This document shows, in pieces, positions 5,514 to 11,007 of a stretch of DNA of 11,007 bases. Each line of letters starts with the position of its first letter. Within the stretch, counting starts at the first letter, position 1. Made by a program: the position numbers and the translations under genes. Under the pieces are notes generated by a model that did no database searches, was not told the DNA's origin, and was given only the letters and a program-made list of their open reading frames with translations. Source of the DNA: Lachnospiraceae bacterium (GTDB taxonomy: Bacteria > Bacillota > Clostridia > Lachnospirales > Lachnospiraceae). The DNA lies in contig JAGCRJ010000176.1 in assembly GCA_017964745.1 (NCBI GenBank), positions 1 to 11,007 on the forward strand. The letters run 5' to 3'.

Positions 5514-8315
5514 ATGGAATCCAGAAAGAATTTAGTATCTTCAGAAAACAGAGTATCTTTGTCCGATCATATCATCGGTTTCGGCAAGATTTTTTTATTT
5601 GTGTATCTTTTGGCGGCAATAGTCGGCTTATATGTTTATATGAGACTCGACAAGAATGTTCCTCTTGTGCTTGACGGATACGATACGATAGCAAACTGGA
5701 CCGTCACCGATCCGGACGGAAGTGTTCACGTGGAAGGAAGCACATATCAGATCCCGAAAGTCAGTGAAGATACTTATTTAATGGATTCTGTCCTTCCGGA
5801 TATCATTTCGGATGATTCATGGCTGTTCTGCTCCATAAGCAGGGAAGTCGAAGTATATATAGACGGTGAATTCAGGAAGGATTTCAACGAAAAGAGAGAT
5901 ATCATCATTCCCGGCGGTGTCGTGAAGAGGTTCTATTTCCTTGTTCCGATTGACAGTGCGGATTCCGGCAAGGATATCAGGATCGTTATGCACGGAACAT
6001 CGAGACAGGGTGTGTTATACAGGGATGTTCATGTCTCTACCGGACTCGGCCTGATCTCGTATCTGATCACAAACTTCAGCCGTTCGCTGATCCTGTCTGA
6101 GATCCTTCTTCTGTTTTCGTTTGTCACGGTCGTGGCAGGCATAGTGATGAGAATACTGTATAAGCAGAAGATAGACATGCTTTACGGTGCCGTCGGGGTT
6201 TTTGTCATTTCCGCGTGGACATTGAGCGATTCCCTTCTCTGGCCGTTTATTTACAGGCATTACCATATAGACGGCATATTTAATTATTTTATGAGTCTTC
6301 TTATGCCGTTCGGACTTGCTTTATATCTGAACGGTCTTCAGCGCGGAAGGTACAAGAAGATCATGGCGGCCGGAATAATTCTTTCCGTCCTGGATGCCGT
6401 TGTGTGGCCCGTGCTGCATTTTGCGAATATCCTTTCTTTTCCCGATGCACTGATCTACATAAACATCATTCTCGGAGTGCTTGCAGTCGTTGTGCTGGGA
6501 GTTTTATTCGTGGATATCGTGAGAGGGTATGCCGTCGAATATTTGTTTACCGCCATAGGCTTTATAGGATTTCTCACATGCTGCATTGTTGAGCTGATCC
6601 TGATCCATTCGGTCATAATGCTGGAAGATGCCGATCCGATGATCCTTGGACTTGCCATTCTTCTTACACTGACCATTGCTCAGCAGATTCACGATCTGAG
6701 AAGAAGCCGCGAGGAAAGACAGAAGGTTATGGAGATGTCGGAGGCCAAGACCCGTTTCCTTGCAAGCATGTCGCATGAGATCAGGACACCCATAAATGCG
6801 ATCCTCGGAATGAACGAGATGATCATCAGGGAGAACAACGATCCCGTTATCGATGAATATGCAAGAAGCGCCAAGTCATCCGGCAAGATGCTGCTTATGC
6901 TCGTCAACGATGTTCTTGATTTTTCCAAGATCGAAGCGGGCAAGATGGAAATAACGAATGGGGAATTCAAACTGTCTTCGCTTCTGCGTGATATCTATCC
7001 CATGCTTAAGGAACGCGCGGACGAGAAGAAGCTTTTCCTGAATGTTTCGGTCCAGGGTGATGTCCCGAACGGTCAGATATCCGATGAATTCAGAATAAGA
7101 CAGATACTTATCAACCTGATCAATAATGCGATCAAGTATACCGATGCCGGTTTTGTTTTTCTTGAAATAGGCGGAAGATACAATAAGTCGGGCGGATTCG
7201 ATCTTAAGCTCAATGTAAAGGATACCGGACGCGGAATACGTGAGGAAGAAAAAAATACTCTCTTCGATGCATTTGCACGCGCCGATATGAATAAGAACAG
7301 GGACATTGAGGGAACGGGTCTCGGCTTATCCATCGTAAAGAGTATAGTGGATTCAATGAACGGTAAGATCTATGTAACGAGTACTTACGGTGAGGGCTCG
7401 ACTTTTTCCGTCATCATTCCCGTAGGTGTCTCTGACAGAAAATGCCTGAAGCAGGATTTCATGAACGATCCCGAAGGCTCTTCCGCTAATTCCGACGGAT
7501 GCGACTTTACGGCTCCCGATGCGAAGATCCTTGCGGTAGACGACAACAACTCGAACCTGAGGATAGTCACATTGTTCCTTAAGCGTACCGGCATAGTCCC
7601 CGATACCTGCGACGGCGGTCTTAAGGCGATAGAGATGTGCAGGAATAAGAAATACGATCTTATCCTTCTCGATCATATGATGCCCGATCCCGACGGAATG
7701 GGAACTCTGGATCTGATAAGGAGCGATTCGAAGTCGCTCAACAGGGATACTACCGTGGTGGTGCTGACTGCCAATGCGGTAGCGGGAAGCAGAAAGATGT
7801 ATCTCGATGCCGGATTTGCCGATTATCTGACCAAGCCCGTTGATTCGGCGATCCTTGAACAGACCGTGAAGAAATATCTTCCTCCGGAAAAGATCATTCC
7901 CGTGACCGGCCGGCCTTCGGGTTCTGCGAATGCTGAAGCCGCAGACGGCGATGAGGAAGAATTATACGAAATAGAGAAGAAACTGTCCCGGATAGAAGGC
8001 CTTGATGTGGAAGTTGCGATGAATTATGCGGGCAACGATGAGGTCATTCTTGAGGAGGTCGTTTCCACCATAGCATCGGGATGCGAGGAAATGATCGCAT
8101 CGCTCAGGAAAGCGCTTGAAGAGGAGGACTATGATTCCTATCACCGCGATACACATTCCATCAAGGGACTGATGGCGACTATCGGTTTATCCTCACTCAG
8201 CGAAAGAGCCAAAAAGCATGAATTTGCGGCAAGGGATCTTGATACGGAATTCATCAAAAAAGACTGCGAGGGATTCATCGAAGAATACCGCACAGTCTGT
8301 GAAAAACTTAAGTGA
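5514..8315 (+). CDS. Hybrid sensor histidine kinase/response regulator with Hpt domain
   Basis: A 933-residue membrane phosphorelay kinase. Order: helix 1 (about 20-43); an extracytoplasmic beta-rich domain (about 44-188, including YIDGEFRKDF) resembling jelly-roll sensor domains; seven more helices (about 190-395), the 7TMR-DISM layout; HisKA with H421 in SMSHEIRTP; HATPase_c with N538 (NLINNAIKYTD), G1 box DTGRG (570-574) and G2 box GTGLG (600-604); receiver with acidic pair D676-D677, phospho-acceptor D720 (LLDHMMPDPDG) and K774 (LTKP); and a C-terminal Hpt domain with H881 in THSIKG. All phosphotransfer residues are present, so the relay His-Asp-His can run within one protein and pass phosphate to a separate regulator, none of which is in the window. 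The start at 5514 has a weak ribosome site (GAAAGAGA). An intrinsic terminator follows the stop by 7 bases, so this is the last gene of the transcript. Confidence 0.95.
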   Translation: MESRKNLVSSENRVSLSDHIIGFGKIFLFVYLLAAIVGLYVYMRLDKNVPLVLDGYDTIANWTVTDPDGSVHVEGSTYQIPKVSEDTYLMDSVLPDIISDDSWLFCSISREVEVYIDGEFRKDFNEKRDIIIPGGVVKRFYFLVPIDSADSGKDIRIVMHGTSRQGVLYRDVHVSTGLGLISYLITNFSRSLILSEILLLFSFVTVVAGIVMRILYKQKIDMLYGAVGVFVISAWTLSDSLLWPFIYRHYHIDGIFNYFMSLLMPFGLALYLNGLQRGRYKKIMAAGIILSVLDAVVWPVLHFANILSFPDALIYINIILGVLAVVVLGVLFVDIVRGYAVEYLFTAIGFIGFLTCCIVELILIHSVIMLEDADPMILGLAILLTLTIAQQIHDLRRSREERQKVMEMSEAKTRFLASMSHEIRTPINAILGMNEMIIRENNDPVIDEYARSAKSSGKMLLMLVNDVLDFSKIEAGKMEITNGEFKLSSLLRDIYPMLKERADEKKLFLNVSVQGDVPNGQISDEFRIRQILINLINNAIKYTDAGFVFLEIGGRYNKSGGFDLKLNVKDTGRGIREEEKNTLFDAFARADMNKNRDIEGTGLGLSIVKSIVDSMNGKIYVTSTYGEGSTFSVIIPVGVSDRKCLKQDFMNDPEGSSANSDGCDFTAPDAKILAVDDNNSNLRIVTLFLKRTGIVPDTCDGGLKAIEMCRNKKYDLILLDHMMPDPDGMGTLDLIRSDSKSLNRDTTVVVLTANAVAGSRKMYLDAGFADYLTKPVDSAILEQTVKKYLPPEKIIPVTGRPSGSANAEAADGDEEELYEIEKKLSRIEGLDVEVAMNYAGNDEVILEEVVSTIASGCEEMIASLRKALEEEDYDSYHRDTHSIKGLMATIGLSSLSERAKKHEFAARDLDTEFIKKDCEGFIEEYRTVCEKLK

Positions 8316-8322
8316 TGATAAG

Positions 8323-8351
8323 CGGCGGGGCATTAAGCTCCGCCGTTTTTT
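8323..8351 (+). terminator. intrinsic terminator of the hybrid kinase transcript
   Basis: A 9-bp stem pairs CGGCGGGGC (8323-8331) with GCTCCGCCG (8337-8345) around an ATTAA loop, with one G-U pair, then six T (8346-8351). On the minus strand the G-U becomes a mismatch and no T-run follows, so it works in the plus direction only. The stop codon of the convergent flavoprotein gene (8333-8335) lies in the loop. Confidence 0.92.
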
Positions 8352-9550
8352 CCCGCAATAAATCCGGAAGCCCATGCAAAGTAGAGATTGTAGCCTCCGC
8401 ATTTTCCGTCGATGTCGAGGATCTCTCCGGCTAAGAACAGTCCGGGAACGATTTTCGACTCCATGGCCACCGGATCGACTTCATTTAAGGCTACGCCTCC
8501 GCTGGTTACCTGCGCCTGCGTGAAATCTCCCGTGCCGTCCACCGTAAGAGTTATATCCCTCAGATATTCCGACAGCTTCAGGGCTGTCTTTTTTTCGTTA
8601 TCGGGGATCCTGTCGGGAGCAACACCGGCATTTTTAAGCAGACTGTCCGCGAAGGTATCGGGGAACAGACCGATCAGCGCATCGTAAGGAGTACATCCCG
8701 TGCCGCAGATCCTTTCCGTTATCTCAGCCGTCAAAGCATTGTCGTCCATATCCGGAACAAGTCTGATATGAAGCTTTACCTGTTCCCCGTTCAGAAGTCC
8801 CCTGGATGCAAACCTGCATATGTTGAATGCGGGAATTCCCGAGATTCCGTTTTTGGTTATCTGGATCTGGCCCGTATCAGAAGAAAGGATCTTACCCGAA
8901 ACTTCTATCGAAACGGTGGCGGAAAGTCTTGTACCCGCTGCTTTTTTGAAAGGATGGCCATCAATCGTAAGATAGGTAAGAGCGGGAACGGGAGCGGTCA
9001 CGCTGTGTCCGAGCTTTCTGCAGATATCAAGGCCGCGTCCGTCGGAGCCGGTATTTGGTGCGGCTTTACCTCCGGTAGTGATGATGACTGAATCCGCTTC
9101 AAACTCCCTGCCTTCACAGATCACGTTAAATACGTTTTCCTTTTTCACAATGTCCGTAACTTCAGTATCCGTATAAAGCTTTACACCGCTTTTGGCGAGA
9201 GCGCGCTTCAGCACGTCGCTCACGGCTCTTGCCTGCTCCGAATAGGGATAGATGTATCCGTCTTTGCTTACCGGTGTGATGCCGAGTGAGCGGAATCTGT
9301 CCAGCACATCTTCGGGAGAAAAGCTCTTCATTACCTTCGACAGAAATTCGTCTCCTTCGGGCCTGAAAAGGTCCGCATATGTCACTTTGTCATGGCAGTA
9401 ATTGCATCTGCCGTTTCCGGTGGCGAGGATCTTTTTTCCTACGGAAGGATTCTTTTCAATCAGCGTTACGTCGGCACCGTTTTCCGCTGCCGTGACAGCT
9501 GCAAAACAGCCTGCGCTTCCGCCTCCGATTATGATCAGTTTTTTCGGCAT
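8333..9550 (-). CDS. NAD(P)/FAD-dependent oxidoreductase, BaiN/HI0933 family
   Basis: A 405-residue soluble flavoprotein of the HI0933/YhiN/BaiN group (about 400 residues is normal). Motifs: the dinucleotide-binding GGGSAG (9-14) with E32 ending the second strand; GKKILATGNGRCN (38-50); VIITTGGKAAPNTGSDGRG in the middle; and the C-terminal signature TSGGVALNEVDP then GLFLAGEILDIDGKCGGYNLYFAWASGFIAG. A family member is reported to act on bile acid intermediates, but most are uncharacterised, so a substrate should not be assigned. Oddity: after the usual NGRCN the sequence is Y-C-H, giving C49-NY-C52, a CxxC next to the flavin region; many relatives have T or N there. The start at 9550 follows GGGAG on the minus strand (9558-9562). 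It converges on the kinase gene and appears monocistronic. No minus-strand terminator is visible inside the window close to its stop. Confidence 0.92.
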   Translation of the reverse strand: MPKKLIIIGGGSAGCFAAVTAAENGADVTLIEKNPSVGKKILATGNGRCNYCHDKVTYADLFRPEGDEFLSKVMKSFSPEDVLDRFRSLGITPVSKDGYIYPYSEQARAVSDVLKRALAKSGVKLYTDTEVTDIVKKENVFNVICEGREFEADSVIITTGGKAAPNTGSDGRGLDICRKLGHSVTAPVPALTYLTIDGHPFKKAAGTRLSATVSIEVSGKILSSDTGQIQITKNGISGIPAFNICRFASRGLLNGEQVKLHIRLVPDMDDNALTAEITERICGTGCTPYDALIGLFPDTFADSLLKNAGVAPDRIPDNEKKTALKLSEYLRDITLTVDGTGDFTQAQVTSGGVALNEVDPVAMESKIVPGLFLAGEILDIDGKCGGYNLYFAWASGFIAGKNGGA

Positions 9551-9563
9551 GTCATTTCTCCCG

Positions 9564-9580
9564 TGATCACAAAGTGGTCA
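9564..9580. promoter_or_regulatory. candidate operator palindrome before the flavoprotein gene
   Basis: TGATCAC-AAA-GTGGTCA, two 7-base arms matching at 6/7 around a 3-base centre, directly upstream of the ribosome site (9558-9562). GGTCAT recurs at 9576-9581 and 9593-9598, 17 bases apart. No regulator family is recognised. The 118-base divergent region (9551-9668) shows no strong consensus promoter; TATACT at 9620-9625 is a weak plus-strand -10 candidate. Confidence 0.35.
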
Positions 9581-9668
9581 TATCTGAAATAAGGTCATTA
9601 GTTATTGCTGTTTCTATGATATACTTTTCTATTGGAATAATAAACTGATAAAAGGACCGAGATCCGAA

Positions 9669-11007
9669 ATGAAGTCTTTAACCGAACTTATAAAGAACAA
9701 AAAAGACAGGCTCTTTACCGCAGCCTTTATCGCAGTGCTCGCGGTATTTTCCCTGCTCTGCATAAAATTCCTCGCGGGACACAAAATTTTCCAGGCTGCC
9801 GGATGCATCATGTGGGCGCTCATCGCGTCATATCTGTATATTATCCGTCCCGGTTCGCCTCTTCACGCCATAACCGCATATTCCGGTGATAAGAAGAAAA
9901 ACAGACGTACGGACATAGCCCTGTTTGCGGTGATGGCTGTGCTTATCATCGCGACCGTTCTTCCCATGGGAGCGGCACCTGCATATAACGGTGAATATCC
10001 CGAGCACAGGAACCAGTATGAGCTTCTTGCAAGATCGCTTGCGCAGGGACATATCTATATAGATTATGACGATGTCGATCCGAGACTCGAGGAACTGGAT
10101 AATGTTTACAGCCCTTACGAAAGATGGGTATCCGGTGTTTCTTTCCACTCGGACCACGCATATTACAAGGGCAGGTATTACATGTATTTCGGCGTCGTGC
10201 CTGCGATCCTTCTTTTCCTGCCTTATCATATCCTGACGGGCGGTGACCTGACCACTTACCACGCGACGCAGGTTTTTGCCGCGTTTGCGATCCTGGGCTT
10301 GTTCCTTCTTTTCAGAAAGCTCGTTAAAAAGCTGTTCCCTTCGATGAATGTGGTTCTCTTTATCTCACTTGCAACTGCCTTTTCGTTTATAAGCGTTTAT
10401 TTCAGCATCGGAACACCGGCTCTTTATTGCACCGCCACATCATCCGCGGTATGCATGATGGTATGGAGTATGTACTTTTTTATAAGCGGTGTTTTCCTTA
10501 CCGGCGCCGATGAAAGAAAAAAACAGGTCATATATGCAACTTGCGGTTCTCTTTTCGGCGCGCTCGCATTCGGCTGCAGGCCCACAGCGGCTCTCGGAAA
10601 TATTGTTCTCATACCGCTCTGCATAGCCTTTATCAAAAAGAGACTTGCAGGCGGGGATGAAAAGAAGATCGGAAAGATGATCGCGGATATCTGCATCATA
10701 GCGGTTCCGTATGTTGCGGTCGGTGTCCTTCTGATGCTTTATAACTATGCGAGATTTGAGAACCCCTTTGAATTCGGACAGGCCTTCCAGCTCACCGGTG
10801 CGGATCAGAGTAACTACGGAAGTTTCCTGGAATCCTTCAGTACCGTAAGGACGGTCAACGGCATTCTCAACAACTTCATAAAGTTTACTCCGATAACGGG
10901 AGAATTCCCTTATGCATACTATAACAGCGCTTTTGTGAATTTCCCGATCCTGTTAAGCGTTTTCGGAATCTTCCTGAAGAGCATAAGGAAGCGTGCGGGA
11001 GAGACCG
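9669..11007 (+). CDS. Multi-pass membrane protein, GT-C glycosyltransferase-like (partial, runs off window end)
   Basis: An open frame starts at ATG 9669 and continues without a stop for 446 codons to the window edge. It begins MKSLTELIKNKKDRLFTAAF and contains roughly ten or more hydrophobic helices. Early helices (about 16-36, 41-60, 82-101) are followed by a large non-membrane loop (about 103-165) with YELLARSLAQGHIYIDYDD and a YYKGRYYMYFGVVPAILLFLP stretch. This layout and phrasing (LAxGHxYxD, then RYYxYFGxxPAxLLFLP) recur in uncharacterised GT-C-like proteins, which use lipid-phosphate sugars and act outside the membrane. YNYARFENPFEFGQAFQLTG (about 361-380) is a second conserved-looking block. 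Catalytic acidic residues may lie in the first loop (E108, E111 area, and DYDD), but I cannot identify them firmly. The ribosome site is AAAAGGA (9650-9656), 12 bases from the ATG, rather long spacing. The glycosyltransferase role is inference. Confidence 0.72.
   Translation, partial: MKSLTELIKNKKDRLFTAAFIAVLAVFSLLCIKFLAGHKIFQAAGCIMWALIASYLYIIRPGSPLHAITAYSGDKKKNRRTDIALFAVMAVLIIATVLPMGAAPAYNGEYPEHRNQYELLARSLAQGHIYIDYDDVDPRLEELDNVYSPYERWVSGVSFHSDHAYYKGRYYMYFGVVPAILLFLPYHILTGGDLTTYHATQVFAAFAILGLFLLFRKLVKKLFPSMNVVLFISLATAFSFISVYFSIGTPALYCTATSSAVCMMVWSMYFFISGVFLTGADERKKQVIYATCGSLFGALAFGCRPTAALGNIVLIPLCIAFIKKRLAGGDEKKIGKMIADICIIAVPYVAVGVLLMLYNYARFENPFEFGQAFQLTGADQSNYGSFLESFSTVRTVNGILNNFIKFTPITGEFPYAYYNSAFVNFPILLSVFGIFLKSIRKRAGET

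Noticed and set aside
9828..10262. Minus-strand open frames within the last gene.
   Set aside because: The plus frame is open for 446 codons with coherent membrane topology; the minus frames show no motif.

Overview
The window looks like chromosome from a Gram-positive anaerobe of the Clostridia, most likely a Lachnospiraceae member of the Butyrivibrio/Pseudobutyrivibrio kind. The basis is family resemblance: an SPL-type radical SAM protein, a DUF2975/XRE gene pair, large 7TM hybrid kinases and a BaiN-like flavoprotein are all common there. Strong GGAGG-type ribosome sites and consensus sigma-A promoters fit. This placement is inference; no rRNA or tRNA marker is present. I see no tRNA, rRNA, IS element, CRISPR array or phage gene.

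Layout. (1) Positions 1-2343, plus strand: the last codons of a probable histidine kinase, a GNAT acetyltransferase, an SPL-family radical SAM protein and cysteine synthase CysK. The run ends at a strong bidirectional terminator (2406-2437). (2) Positions 2454-3258, minus strand: a two-gene operon of a four-helix DUF2975 membrane protein followed by a small YozG-type XRE regulator. Its consensus promoter (TTGACA-17-TATATT) is bracketed by a 19/21 inverted repeat, which suggests autoregulation. (3) Positions 3259-3548: AT-rich divergent intergenic region with those operators and phased T-tracts. (4) Positions 3549-8315, plus strand: a signalling cluster of a single-pass membrane protein of unknown function, a six-TM diguanylate cyclase without an I-site, and a 933-residue hybrid sensor kinase (HisKA-HATPase-REC-Hpt). 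It ends in a clear intrinsic terminator (8323-8351). (5) Positions 8333-9550, minus strand: a BaiN/HI0933-family flavoprotein, convergent with the kinase. (6) Positions 9669 to the edge, plus strand: a large multi-pass membrane protein resembling GT-C glycosyltransferases, cut by the window end.

How the genes work together. The radical SAM protein, GNAT protein and CysK are metabolic or housekeeping genes read in one direction. The central cluster is sensory: an extracytoplasmic domain protein, a c-di-GMP synthase and a multistep phosphorelay kinase. The kinase ends in an Hpt domain and has no partner response regulator in view, so its final target lies elsewhere. The most noteworthy non-coding structure is the paired operator at the DUF2975/XRE promoter. 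The most noteworthy coding oddity is an arginine in place of the conserved glycine of the GNAT acetyl-CoA loop.
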